The notes under the pieces: generated by a model
The model's input: only the letters and a program-made list of their open reading frames with translations
Databases searched by the model: none
Told to the model about the DNA's origin: nothing
Program-made: the position numbers and the translations under genes
Shown: positions 1-9,448 of the stretch, piece by piece
How positions within the stretch are numbered: position 1 is the stretch's first letter
How the letters are laid out: every line of letters begins with the position of its first letter
Assembly (NCBI RefSeq): GCF_015674855.1
Contig: NZ_JADMLG010000016.1
Span: forward strand, 62,001-126,000
Reading direction: 5' to 3'
Origin: Nocardia bovistercoris
GTDB lineage: Bacteria > Actinomycetota > Actinomycetes > Mycobacteriales > Mycobacteriaceae
DNA length: 64,000 bases

Positions 1-542
1 TGCACCTGACTGGCCGCGGTGCGCGCGCCGATCGCGCCGTAGGACACCAGGTCCGCGATGTACTGCGGGGTGATCGGGTCGAGGAATTCACAGGCGACCG
101 GCAGTCCGAGCGCGGTGATGTCGACCAGCAGTTTGCGGCCGAATCCCAGACCGGTGTTGACGTCGAAGGAACCGTCGAGGTGCGGGTCGTTGACCAGGCC
201 CTTCCATCCGAGCGTGGTGCGCGGCTTCTCGAAGTAGACCCGCATCACCACGTGCAGCCGGTCGTCCAGCTCGCCCGCCTTCGCGGCCAGCTTGCGCGCG
301 TAGTCCATGGCGGCGACGGGATCGTGCACCGAGCACGGGCCGACGATCACCATCAGGCGATCGTCGGCGCCGCCGAGTACCTCGACGGTGGCCTTGCGGC
401 CCGCCCGGACGGTGTCGGCGAGTGCGTCGGTGATCTGATGCACCCGGCGCACCTCGGCGGGCGAGCGCAACGGGCTCACGCTCAGGGTGCGCTGATCATC
501 GAGATCGGAATGCCGCGAGTCGACATCGGCTGCGGTTGTCAT
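1..542 (-). CDS. aroG: 3-deoxy-7-phosphoheptulonate (DAHP) synthase, class I, partial
   Basis: This enzyme condenses phosphoenolpyruvate and erythrose-4-phosphate, the first step of the shikimate pathway, in the cytoplasm. About 180 N-terminal residues are present and the rest lies beyond the window edge. The protein begins MTTAADVDSR and contains the class I signatures MVIVGPCSVHDP, MRVYFEKPRTTLGWKG and a GFGRKLLVD segment, typical of the Phe/Tyr/Trp-sensitive AroF/G/H type rather than the class II enzyme of M. tuberculosis. The ATG at 542 has an AAGGA ribosome binding site at 553-557 (spacing about 10). That site lies inside a hairpin, and a leader peptide with consecutive aromatic codons lies upstream, so expression is probably controlled by aromatic amino acid supply. 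Which amino acid inhibits the enzyme cannot be read from this fragment. Confidence 0.93.
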   Translation of the reverse strand, partial: MTTAADVDSRHSDLDDQRTLSVSPLRSPAEVRRVHQITDALADTVRAGRKATVEVLGGADDRLMVIVGPCSVHDPVAAMDYARKLAAKAGELDDRLHVVMRVYFEKPRTTLGWKGLVNDPHLDGSFDVNTGLGFGRKLLVDITALGLPVACEFLDPITPQYIADLVSYGAIGARTAASQV

Positions 543-546
543 AGCT

Positions 547-577
547 GTGGGTTCCTTTACTTGGAAGGCCGACCCAC
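547..577 (-). promoter_or_regulatory. hairpin enclosing the aroG ribosome binding site
   Basis: On the minus strand GTGGGT (577-572) can pair with ACCCAC (552-547), and inside it CCTT (568-565) can pair with AAGG (557-554). The AAGGA Shine-Dalgarno of aroG is therefore buried in a 6+4 bp stem. It lies between the aromatic leader peptide and aroG, as expected for attenuation at translation initiation. Pairing is visible; function is inferred. Confidence 0.5.
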
Positions 578-628
578 GGAATCGTGCTGCCCCGTCGAGC
601 CGGTCTTGATCCGGCTCGGGGTGGGAGG

Positions 629-700
629 TCAGCGCAAGCGGTTGCCGCAGACCGACCCACCCGGGGCCGGCTTGCTAAACCAGAAATACGCGCGCTGCAC
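629..700 (-). CDS. aroG leader peptide, 23 residues, with Tyr-Phe-Trp-Phe
   Basis: A 24-codon frame starts with GTG at 700 and ends with TGA at 629, about 86 bases before aroG. The peptide begins MQRAYFWFSK; residues 5-8 are Tyr-Phe-Trp-Phe, a run very unlikely by chance and typical of amino-acid-responsive leader peptides. A TACTGT -10 element lies 7 bases upstream of the GTG, so the transcript should be leaderless. Downstream are a 7-bp hairpin (597-603 with 611-617) without a U-run and the hairpin that hides the aroG ribosome binding site. By analogy with aroR of Corynebacterium glutamicum (known to me as a leader controlling a DAHP synthase gene), ribosome stalling at uncharged aromatic codons should raise aroG expression. 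The peptide itself probably has no other role. Confidence 0.72.
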   Translation of the reverse strand: MQRAYFWFSKPAPGGSVCGNRLR

Positions 701-707
701 GTCGGTC

Positions 708-713
708 ACAGTA
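708..713 (-). promoter_or_regulatory. -10 element of the aroG leader transcript
   Basis: TACTGT (TANNNT consensus) on the minus strand lies 7 bases before the leader-peptide GTG, placing the predicted transcription start on the start codon. No good -35 is visible. Confidence 0.55.
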
Positions 714-760
714 CCAGCACCGAACGCGACGGTGACCGGGAAATGTCCGCCGAGACCCGG

Positions 761-1231
761 TCACCACTGCCCTGGCTGATACGAACCGGCGGGCTGCCGC
801 ACGATGACGTTCATCCGGTTGTAGGCGTTGATCAGGGCGATCAGTGAAATCAGCGCGGCGATCTGGTCGCCGTCGTAATGCTTCTCGACCTGCGCCCACG
901 TGTCGTCGCTCACACCGTGGCTCGCGTCCGCGAGCCGGGTGCCCTCCTCGGCGAGCGCCAGCGCCGCGCGCTCGGCCTCGGTGAAGACGGTGGCCTCGCG
1001 CCAGACCGCGACCAGGTTCAGCCGCAGCTGGGTCTCGCCCGCGTGCGCGGCGTCCTTGGCGTGCATATCCGTGCAGAATCCGCAGCCGTTGATCTGGCTG
1101 GCCCGCAGTTTGACCATCTCCTGGGTGAGCAGCGGGAGGGTCGACTCGTTGACGAGCTGCCCGGCATTGCCGATGCGCTTGATGAACTTGGCGCCGTTCT
1201 CGTTGCCGAAGTAGTCGAATCGCGCGTTCAT
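761..1231 (-). CDS. AhpD-like carboxymuconolactone decarboxylase family protein
   Basis: 156 residues beginning MNARFDYFGN. The central segment INGCGFCTDMHAKDA has the CxxC plus His arrangement of the AhpD/CMD family, whose members are small all-helical peroxidase-type or thiol-disulfide proteins. The following residues (WREATVFTEAERAALALAE) are also typical of this family. The ATG at 1231 is chosen because an AGAAGG ribosome binding site precedes it; longer frames reach upstream without a better start. It is probably a cytoplasmic alkylhydroperoxidase-like protein; the physiological substrate cannot be told. It is transcribed in the same direction as the SDR gene upstream, with about 90 bases between them. 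Confidence 0.88.
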   Translation of the reverse strand: MNARFDYFGNENGAKFIKRIGNAGQLVNESTLPLLTQEMVKLRASQINGCGFCTDMHAKDAAHAGETQLRLNLVAVWREATVFTEAERAALALAEEGTRLADASHGVSDDTWAQVEKHYDGDQIAALISLIALINAYNRMNVIVRQPAGSYQPGQW

Positions 1232-1322
1232 GGTGTGCCTTCTCTCTGTAATCGCCGGTGGGCTTTCACAGAGACGACGACGTGGCACGCACCAGCGTGA
1301 CAGCCGGTTCAGGTGACCCACA

Positions 1323-2204
1323 TCACATCGGTGGCAGGTTGTAGACCACGCCCGTCAACCGCTCCGACAGCTCCCACAGTCCCGCGGCGACCTGCTCGTC
1401 CTTGGACGCTTTGTTCGAGTCGGCAAGACCGGGATACCCGCGCATGCCGCCCAACGAGGTGGGTCCGTAGTAGGCGCCCGGCTCGACCGAGGCGGTCGCG
1501 GCGTACAACTCGGGCAGCGCACCCATCTCGGCACTCTGCGCGAGCACTCGGTTGCCGACCGCCATCAGCTGGTCGAAGAACGATTCGGTATGCGATTGCA
1601 GTTCGGTGGCGGCGTAACCGGGGTGCGCGGCCACCGACAGCTTCGACGAGCCCGCCGCGGTGAGCTTGCGCTGCAATTCGTAGGTGAACAGCAGATTCGC
1701 CAACTTCGCCTGACCATAGGCGCCCCAACGCTTGTAGGGGCGGCGCTCCCAGTTCAGGTCGTCCAGATCGATGCGACCGCTGGCGTGCGCGCCGCTCGAC
1801 ACCGTGACGATCCGGTCGGAGATGCGGTCGAGCAGCAGTCCGGTGAGCGCGAAGTGGCCGAGATGATTGGTGCCGACCTGCGATTCGAATCCGTCGGCGG
1901 TGCGCCCGAGCGGCACGGCCATGATGCCCGCGTTGTTGATCAGCACGTCGGCTTTGTCGACGCCCGCGGCGAATTCGCGGACAGAGGCGAGGTCGGCGAG
2001 GTCGAGGCGGGCGACCCGCGCGGCCGCGCCGATCTCGGCGGCGACGCGTTCCCCCTTCTCGGTATTGCGGCAGGCGAGCACGACCTGCGCTCCCGCCTTG
2101 GCCAGCGCGCGCACGGCCACCGCGCCCAAGCCGCTGTTCGCGCCGGTCACGATGAACGTCCGGCCGGTCTGATCGGGAATATCCGATGCGTCCCAACGGG
2201 TCAT
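1323..2204 (-). CDS. short-chain dehydrogenase/reductase (retinol dehydrogenase-like)
   Basis: 293 residues beginning MTRWDASDIPDQ. The Rossmann nucleotide-binding motif TGANSGLG is near residues 18-25, NNAGIMA follows the fourth strand, and the catalytic Tyr-Lys pair is in the YGQAK segment with an upstream VTVSS serine. This is the classical SDR layout, in the subgroup often annotated as retinol-dehydrogenase-like or WW-domain-oxidoreductase-like. NAD(P)-dependent oxidation or reduction of a hydrophobic alcohol or ketone is likely; the substrate is unknown. The ATG at 2204 is preferred; a GTG two codons upstream is an alternative. The gene diverges from the siderophore ligase gene; the promoter region between them carries an iron box that could affect both. 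Confidence 0.9.
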   Translation of the reverse strand: MTRWDASDIPDQTGRTFIVTGANSGLGAVAVRALAKAGAQVVLACRNTEKGERVAAEIGAAARVARLDLADLASVREFAAGVDKADVLINNAGIMAVPLGRTADGFESQVGTNHLGHFALTGLLLDRISDRIVTVSSGAHASGRIDLDDLNWERRPYKRWGAYGQAKLANLLFTYELQRKLTAAGSSKLSVAAHPGYAATELQSHTESFFDQLMAVGNRVLAQSAEMGALPELYAATASVEPGAYYGPTSLGGMRGYPGLADSNKASKDEQVAAGLWELSERLTGVVYNLPPM

Positions 2205-2271
2205 GGACACGAGTCTAGTACCGCCCGTTCTGTTCGAGGAGTACCGATCGCAGCCGAAACCGCACCATCCA

Positions 2272-2290
2272 ATAGGGTTGCCTAACCTAC
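2272..2290. promoter_or_regulatory. IdeR-type iron box upstream of the aryl-AMP ligase
   Basis: The 19-mer ATAGGGTTGCCTAACCTAC matches the mycobacterial IdeR consensus TTAGGTTAGSCTAACCTAA at 15 of 19 positions. It lies about 50 bases before the ligase start in the divergent region, so iron-dependent repression of siderophore synthesis is expected. Confidence 0.75.
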
Positions 2291-2338
2291 ATTGGTTACC
2301 GTATACCGCTTGCTCCGCGCGACCTTGTGAGGCACACC

Positions 2339-3955
<1,617 letters not shown>

Positions 3956-3964
3956 AAAAGACTC

Positions 3965-3989
3965 GGGGCGGGCGTGTTCCGCCCGCCCC
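3965..3989 (-). terminator. intrinsic terminator for the salicylate synthase gene
   Basis: GGGGCGGGCG pairs with CGCCCGCCCC (10 bp, 5-nt loop). On the minus strand the hairpin is followed within a few bases by five T (complement of 3956-3960), so it should end transcription of mbtI. It lies just past the convergent ligase stop codon. Confidence 0.7.
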
Positions 3990-4002
3990 GGCCCGCGCCC
4001 GC

Positions 4003-5316
4003 TCAGGCTTTGACGACGTAAGGCGCTATGCTGCCCAGCTTTTCACAGGTCTCCTCGAATTCCCGCTCGGGACGCGACTGTCCGACGATGCCCGCGCCCG
4101 CGCGCAGCCACGCGCCATCGGTGGTCTGAAACACCGCGCGCAGCACCAGCGTCGCCTCCATCGCGCCGGTCGGCGAAATAGTCACCACCGCACCGGAATA
4201 CAGCCCGCGTTGGTCGCCGTCGAGCCGGAACACCGAATCCACGCCCTCCCGCTTGGGGATTCCGGAGGCCGTCACCGACGGGAACAGGACTTCCAGCGCA
4301 TCCCAGCTCGACCGGTCGGCGGCGAGTTTGCCGCGCACCGTGGAAGCCAGGTGCTGGACGCTGCCGCGTTCGCGCACGGCCATGAAGTCCGAGACCGCGG
4401 GTGTGCCCGGATCGGCGACCGCGGAGATCTCGGCGAAAGAGGTCTGCACCGAGATCGCGTGTTCGACGATCTCTTTGGGGTCGCTCACCAGATCCGCGCG
4501 CGCCGCCATGTCCACGTCGTCGCCGAGTCCGAAGGCGCGGGTACCCGCGAGCGGTTCGGTGGTGACCACGCGGTCCTCGTCCACCGAGGCGACCAGTTCC
4601 GGACTGAAACCCGCCGCCTCGAGTCCGCCGAGGCGGAGCAGGAACGAGCGGGCCGGGGTGTTGTTGGCGCGGCCGAGCCGGTAGGTCGACGGGACGTCGA
4701 CGGCGAAGGGTAGCTCGACCTTTCTGGACAGGATCACCTTCTGGTATCTGCCGGAACGTATTTCGTCCACCGCGGTGGCGACGCGGCCTTCGTACCCGGT
4801 CGGATCGGTGCGGATGTCGATGGGTTGCGGCTGCGGCAGCGGGCTGTCCTGGGAGGCCGCGATCAGGTCGTGGATGTCGTCGATCTCCTCGGCGGTGGCT
4901 CCGGTGATCTCGACGCCGGATTCCCCTACCTTGATCTCGATGCGGGGGATCATCAGATGCGCGATCGGGGCGCGCGGGTCGAGGTGCCTCGTGGCGTCGA
5001 GCGCCCAGGCGCAGAATTCGAATCCGATCCAGCCGTAGGCATTCCGGCCCGCGAGCGGCAGCCTGCCGAGGGCTTCGTCCAGCACACCGGCGGGCGCGCC
5101 GGTCCACGCGGCGGCGGTGGTCTCGGCTTCCCATGTCACCCGCAGCTCGTGCACGTCGAGTTCGACGCTGCCGATGGGGTCGGCGGCGAACACCCATTCG
5201 CCGGGACGTTCGTACATGACGTACTCACCGAATCGATCTGCCGCTGCCAGCCGGGACATGGCTGCCGCCGGATCGGTCACATACTCCACGCGCAAGCGCT
5301 CGTCCGTGGTCGACAA
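4003..5316 (-). CDS. mbtI: salicylate synthase (MbtI/NbtS-type)
   Basis: 437 residues of the chorismate-utilizing (anthranilate synthase component I) family. It converts chorismate through isochorismate to salicylate plus pyruvate. Visible family segments include YQKVILSRKVEL, FLLRLGGLEAAGFSPELV, TTEPLAGTRAFG, DPKEIVEHAISVQ, the FPSVTASGIPK segment and the GLYSGAV motif, all in the MbtI order; the length fits the single-polypeptide salicylate synthases. The start is TTG at 5316, supported by GGAGG seven bases upstream. In Nocardia farcinica the equivalent gene was named nbtS and lies away from the main NRPS cluster, matching the isolated ligase-synthase pair seen here. Two iron boxes precede the gene, one abutting the ribosome binding site. 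Confidence 0.95.
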   Translation of the reverse strand: MSTTDERLRVEYVTDPAAAMSRLAAADRFGEYVMYERPGEWVFAADPIGSVELDVHELRVTWEAETTAAAWTGAPAGVLDEALGRLPLAGRNAYGWIGFEFCAWALDATRHLDPRAPIAHLMIPRIEIKVGESGVEITGATAEEIDDIHDLIAASQDSPLPQPQPIDIRTDPTGYEGRVATAVDEIRSGRYQKVILSRKVELPFAVDVPSTYRLGRANNTPARSFLLRLGGLEAAGFSPELVASVDEDRVVTTEPLAGTRAFGLGDDVDMAARADLVSDPKEIVEHAISVQTSFAEISAVADPGTPAVSDFMAVRERGSVQHLASTVRGKLAADRSSWDALEVLFPSVTASGIPKREGVDSVFRLDGDQRGLYSGAVVTISPTGAMEATLVLRAVFQTTDGAWLRAGAGIVGQSRPEREFEETCEKLGSIAPYVVKA

Positions 5317-5325
5317 CGATCCTCC

Positions 5326-5344
5326 AAAGGTTATGCTGACCTAA
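5326..5344. promoter_or_regulatory. IdeR-type iron box, start-proximal, before mbtI
   Basis: AAAGGTTATGCTGACCTAA matches the IdeR consensus at 15 of 19 positions. It begins 10 bases before the TTG start and overlaps the ribosome binding region, so a bound repressor would block the start of the transcript. Confidence 0.7.
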
Positions 5345-5354
5345 CTCAAGGAGG

Positions 5355-5373
5355 TAAGGTTAGCATTACCTGG
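5355..5373. promoter_or_regulatory. IdeR-type iron box, distal, before mbtI
   Basis: TAAGGTTAGCATTACCTGG matches the IdeR consensus at 14 of 19 positions. Its centre is 29 bp from that of the proximal box, nearly three helical turns, so two repressor dimers pairs could sit on the same face. Confidence 0.65.
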
Positions 5374-5460
5374 CTGTTTCAACTCGCCCTCCGATGTTCC
5401 TGCGGGAACGGCCGCGGAGCGATTGAATAGGGGGATCGCCTGTTTGCGGAGGGACCAGCC

Positions 5461-7917
5461 ATGATCGAACGACGCGGGGAGACGACGACGCCGACTCCGC
5501 GAACCGCCGCGCCCGATTCGGTGGTGGCGCTGGTCGACGCGAGCTCACCGGTGGAACGCGAACTCATCGGCGCGTGGATCGCCGACGGCGGCCTGACCCG
5601 CGAATTCGGCCGCGACATCCCCGCAACCCAGATCGACCTCGACGCCGACGCCATCGCCGACCGGCTCGTCCGCAGACGCGACGACCCGCTGGTCGTCCCC
5701 GTCCGCGTGGTGTGGTTGCCACCCGAACGCGACGGCGTGCGCCGCATCACCTTCACCGATCTCGCCACGCTGACCAATCCGCGCAAACCCCATCGCTTCG
5801 CGCAACGCAGACTGCTGCGCGAACAACCCGACCGCCACGTGGTCCTCACCGGAGCGCCCGCCTCCCTCGCCGACCTGCGCGCCAACAATCCCGAAGCCGC
5901 CGCGATGCTGGCCGCCGGATCGTCGGACCCGTTCGCCCGCGCCATCGCGCGCGCCGCCGTCTTCGCACTCGAACGCGCCGAACGCACCGTCATCGGCGAC
6001 CGCTACAAAGTGCCGCGACTGGTCGCCGAGGAGATCCTGGACTCGCCGGACTTCCTGCGCAGGCTCGAACTCATCGGCGACCAGATCGGCGCCGACCCCC
6101 AGGAGGTGTACCGACGGGCCGAGAAATCGCTCAACGAACTCGTCGCCGCGCAGAGCAGGCTGGTATCGGACCTGTTCACCCAGGCCATGCGGCCCGTGCA
6201 CGCCTCAACCTGGAAGGTCGACCTCGAGGAATCCGGACTGGACGCCCTGCGCGCGCTGAACCGGCGCTACCCGCTGGTCTTCCTGCCGTCGCACCGCTCC
6301 TATGTGGACGCCTTCGTCCTCGGTGACGTACTCGCCCGCAACGACTTCCCGCCCAACCACGTCATCGGCGGCGCGAACCTGAGCTTCTGGCCCATGGGCC
6401 CGATCGCGCGCCGCACCGGAACGGTCTTCATCCGCCGCAGCTTCGGCGACGACGAGGTCTACAAGGCGGTCGTCGAGGAATACTTCGCCTACCTGCTGGC
6501 CAAACGCTTCAACCTGGAGTGGTACTTCGAAGGCGGGCGCACCCGCACCGGCAAACTGCGCCCACCGCGTTACGGCCTGCTCAACTACCTGGCCTCGGCG
6601 GTGCGCGGCAACCGGGTCGAAGACGTCATGCTCGTGCCGGTATCCATCACCTACGAACGGCTCAACGAACTCGGCGCCATCGCCACCGAACAGGTCGGCG
6701 GCAAGAAGAAGCCGGAAGGGCTGGCGTGGCTCGCGCGCTACGTGCGCAGTCAGCAGCATTCCGCCGGACACGTCTACGTGCGTTTCGGCGCACCGCTCTC
6801 GGCCCGCGAACGGCTGGCCGCCAACGGCGACCCCATGCATCCCGTGCCGATCACCATCCCGCTGCACCGCACCGACGCCGCCCGCGTCGAAGCGGTCGCC
6901 ACCTCGACCGACGAGCACACCGCCGAACTCGAACGCAAAGCGGTGCAGCGGCTCGCCTTCGAGATCGCGGTCGGCATCAACGAGGTCACCCCGATCACCG
7001 TGAACGCGCTGGCCACCCTGGCCCTGCTCGGCGTGCAGTCCCGCGCGCTCACCCTCGGCGAGGTGCGCGCCCTGCTCGCGCCGGTCCTCGGATACATCGA
7101 CAAACGCGGACTGCCAAGCGGCGAACTCGCGGCCATGCGCGACGAACAGAGCCTCGCGGTGGTGCTGGAACAGCTGTCGCTGGCCAAGGTGGTCACCGTC
7201 TACCGCGGCGGACTCGAACCGGTGTACTCCATCGAAACCGGTGCCCACCTCGAGGCCGCGTTCTACCGCAACAGCGCCGTGCACTGGTTCATCAACCGGG
7301 CCATCCTCGAACTGTCGATCCTCGCCGCGGTCGAATCCCCGGAATCCGATCAGCTCAGCACCGGGTGGGACGAGGCATACCGGCTGCGCGACCTGCTCAA
7401 ATTCGATTTCTTCTTCCCCGAGCGCGGCGAATTCGCCGAACAGATGACCGCCGAGATGCTGCTGGTCGACCCGGACTGGCACAGCCACACCCGCCTGGAC
7501 ACCCTCGGCAGCGACGTACTCGACATGCTCACCGCCTCCGGCTTCATGATGGCCCACCGGGTGCTGCGCTCCTTCGTGGACGCGCAACTGGTGGTGGCCG
7601 AACGCCTTGCCGCCCGCGACCCCTCGGTCGAGGTGGACCGCAAACAGTTCCTCGACGAATGCGTAGCGGTCGGCAGGCAGATGCTGCTGCAACAGCGCCT
7701 GCACGGCCCGGAATCGATTTCCACCGAATTGTTCACCAGCGCACTGAAACTCGCCGGGAACTACGGCCTGGTCGAACCGGTCGACCCGGACTCGGCGCAG
7801 GCGCGGGCCGAATCCACCCGCAAACGCGAGGACTTCGCCGATCAGCTGCGCGTACTCGGCGCGCTCATCTCCCGCGCGGCCGCCCTCGACCCGTCGAATC
7901 GACCGGAGCGAGCGTGA
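5461..7917 (+). CDS. plsB: glycerol-3-phosphate 1-O-acyltransferase
   Basis: 818 residues, the usual size of the large membrane-associated PlsB type. It acylates sn-glycerol-3-phosphate at position 1, starting phospholipid and triacylglycerol synthesis. The HX4D catalytic motif is HRSYVD at about 278-283, followed by GGANLSFWPMGPIARR and the phosphate-binding EGGRTRTGK at about 357-365, then MLVPVSITYERL. The ATG at 5461 follows GAGGGACCAGCC. The next gene encodes the second acyltransferase and overlaps the stop codon, so the two steps from glycerol-3-phosphate to phosphatidate are made from one transcript. No membrane span is obvious; association with the inner membrane is known for the family. 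Confidence 0.95.
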   Translation: MIERRGETTTPTPRTAAPDSVVALVDASSPVERELIGAWIADGGLTREFGRDIPATQIDLDADAIADRLVRRRDDPLVVPVRVVWLPPERDGVRRITFTDLATLTNPRKPHRFAQRRLLREQPDRHVVLTGAPASLADLRANNPEAAAMLAAGSSDPFARAIARAAVFALERAERTVIGDRYKVPRLVAEEILDSPDFLRRLELIGDQIGADPQEVYRRAEKSLNELVAAQSRLVSDLFTQAMRPVHASTWKVDLEESGLDALRALNRRYPLVFLPSHRSYVDAFVLGDVLARNDFPPNHVIGGANLSFWPMGPIARRTGTVFIRRSFGDDEVYKAVVEEYFAYLLAKRFNLEWYFEGGRTRTGKLRPPRYGLLNYLASAVRGNRVEDVMLVPVSITYERLNELGAIATEQVGGKKKPEGLAWLARYVRSQQHSAGHVYVRFGAPLSARERLAANGDPMHPVPITIPLHRTDAARVEAVATSTDEHTAELERKAVQRLAFEIAVGINEVTPITVNALATLALLGVQSRALTLGEVRALLAPVLGYIDKRGLPSGELAAMRDEQSLAVVLEQLSLAKVVTVYRGGLEPVYSIETGAHLEAAFYRNSAVHWFINRAILELSILAAVESPESDQLSTGWDEAYRLRDLLKFDFFFPERGEFAEQMTAEMLLVDPDWHSHTRLDTLGSDVLDMLTASGFMMAHRVLRSFVDAQLVVAERLAARDPSVEVDRKQFLDECVAVGRQMLLQQRLHGPESISTELFTSALKLAGNYGLVEPVDPDSAQARAESTRKREDFADQLRVLGALISRAAALDPSNRPERA

Positions 7918-9347
7918 GTCCCGCCGATCTCGCGAGCAGGCTCGAAGCGATCCGCACCGGACCGCAAGGCAGGCAGGTCGCGGCGATCTTCGATGTCAGC
8001 GGCGCGGTCCTGGACGGTTACGCGCGCCGCCGCTACCGCAGGCGCGGCACCGACGACCCGGGCGCGGTGCTGCGCGAGAGCATTCGCGACCACCTCACCG
8101 ACGGCGAATACAGCCGCTTCCTGCAGCACGCCGCGCACGCGCTGGCAGGCCACACCGAGACCGAGCTCGGCGAACTCGGCGCGGGACTGTTCCGCCGCAG
8201 CGTCTACGGCCACCTGTATCCCGAAGCGTGGCGGCTGATCACCGCGCACCGCGCGGCGGGCCACACCGTTGTCCTGGTCAGCTCGCTCACGAAATTCCAG
8301 ATCGCGCCCGTCGCCGCCGCACTCGGCGTCGACCGGGTGCTGTGCACCGAAATGGCGAGCCAGGACGGCGTACTCACCGGCTATGTGGCGGGCAAGACGC
8401 TGTGGCGCACCGGCAAAGCCGACGCCGTACGCGCCTTCGCCGCCGCCGACGCGATCGATCTCACCCGCAGCTACGCCTACTCCGATTCGCACGCCGACCT
8501 GCCGCTGCTGACCTCGGTCGGCAACCCCGTCGTGGTCGACGCGTCCCGCACACTCGCCGCCGTCGCCGCGGAAAAGGACTGGCCGGAGCTGACCTTCCGC
8601 CCGCGCCGCGAACCCCGCCTCGGCGACTACCTGCGCACCATCGCCGCGTTGGTGGCGCTGCTCGGCGGCGCGATCACCGGCGTCGTTTCCCGCTGCCACA
8701 CCCGACGCCGCCGCGACATGGCCGACGCGCTCATGGACTACGGCGCGGGCGCGACCCTGCGGGTACTCGGCGTCCGCCTGCGGGTGACCGGCGCCGCCAA
8801 CGCCCGCGCCCCGCGCCCCGCGGTCTTCCTGTTCAATCACCAGAGTCAGTTCGACGTGATCATCGTGCCGAAGGTGCTCGCGGGCGGCGTGACCGGCATC
8901 GGCAAGAAGGAACTGACCCGCAACCCGATCTTCGGCCCGCTCATGCGGTTCGTCGGCGTGACCTTCATCGACCGCTCGCACCCCGCGACCGCGAAGGCGC
9001 AGCTCGCTCCCGTCGTCGACACCCTGCGCGGCGGCCTGTCCATCGCGGTCGCGCCCGAGGGCACCCGCTCGTACACGCCGGAGGTCGGGCCGTTCAAGAA
9101 GGGCGCGTTCCATATCGCGCATCAGGCCGGGGTTCCGGTGATTCCGGTGGTGATCCGCAACGCGGGCGAGATCTCCTGGCGGAATTCGATGGTCGCGCGG
9201 CGCGGCACGGTTGACGTCGCGGTGCTCGACCCGATCGACGTGTCCGGGTGGGATCCCGAGGATATGGACGTCGAGGTGGCGCGCGTTCGGCAGCTCTATC
9301 TCGACGCACTCGTGGACTGGCCGAACCCCGAAGGTGAACAAATGTGA
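7914..9347 (+). CDS. plsC: HAD-IB hydrolase / 1-acyl-glycerol-3-phosphate acyltransferase fusion
   Basis: 477 residues with two domains. Residues ~20-215 form a HAD-IB phosphatase-like domain with motif II in VLVSSLTKFQ (~120-129), the lysine region KADAVRAF and motif IV YSDSHADLPLL (~189-199). Motif I reads FDVSGAVLDG, so the second aspartate of DxDGT is Ser. Residues ~230-470 form a PlsC domain with NHQSQFD (HX4D, ~308-314), GIGKKEL, APEGTRS and PFKKGAFHIA. The C-terminal half makes phosphatidate from lysophosphatidate; the phosphatase half may be inactive. GTG at 7914 overlaps the plsB stop by four bases. The architecture is known in mycobacteria, where it was once annotated as a phosphoserine phosphatase/acyltransferase. 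A short hydrophobic stretch (~243-258) lies between the domains. Confidence 0.92.
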   Translation: MSPADLASRLEAIRTGPQGRQVAAIFDVSGAVLDGYARRRYRRRGTDDPGAVLRESIRDHLTDGEYSRFLQHAAHALAGHTETELGELGAGLFRRSVYGHLYPEAWRLITAHRAAGHTVVLVSSLTKFQIAPVAAALGVDRVLCTEMASQDGVLTGYVAGKTLWRTGKADAVRAFAAADAIDLTRSYAYSDSHADLPLLTSVGNPVVVDASRTLAAVAAEKDWPELTFRPRREPRLGDYLRTIAALVALLGGAITGVVSRCHTRRRRDMADALMDYGAGATLRVLGVRLRVTGAANARAPRPAVFLFNHQSQFDVIIVPKVLAGGVTGIGKKELTRNPIFGPLMRFVGVTFIDRSHPATAKAQLAPVVDTLRGGLSIAVAPEGTRSYTPEVGPFKKGAFHIAHQAGVPVIPVVIRNAGEISWRNSMVARRGTVDVAVLDPIDVSGWDPEDMDVEVARVRQLYLDALVDWPNPEGEQM

Positions 9348-9372
9348 CACGCGGCGCATTCGTGTCGGACCC

Positions 9373-9403
9373 TTGACCTCAAGATTCATTGAGGTTTGAT
9401 GAT
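9373..9403 (+). promoter_or_regulatory. SoxR-like operator/promoter
   Basis: TTGACC (9373-9378) overlaps a perfect inverted repeat ACCTCAA-N6-TTGAGGT at 9376-9395. The core CCTCAAGATTCATTGAGG differs from the SoxR box CCTCAAGN4CTTGAGG at one base. A GATGAT -10 at 9398-9403 gives a 19-bp spacer, the hallmark of MerR-family activated promoters. Confidence 0.72.
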
Positions 9404-9448
9404 GGGACTCACAGCATTCTCACAGCTTGCACTCAGGAGACCGCCATC

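Noticed and set aside
3965..3989. Terminator of the ligase gene on the + strand
   Set aside because: The hairpin begins 10 bases after the ligase stop, but the T-run is on the minus strand, so it was assigned to mbtI.
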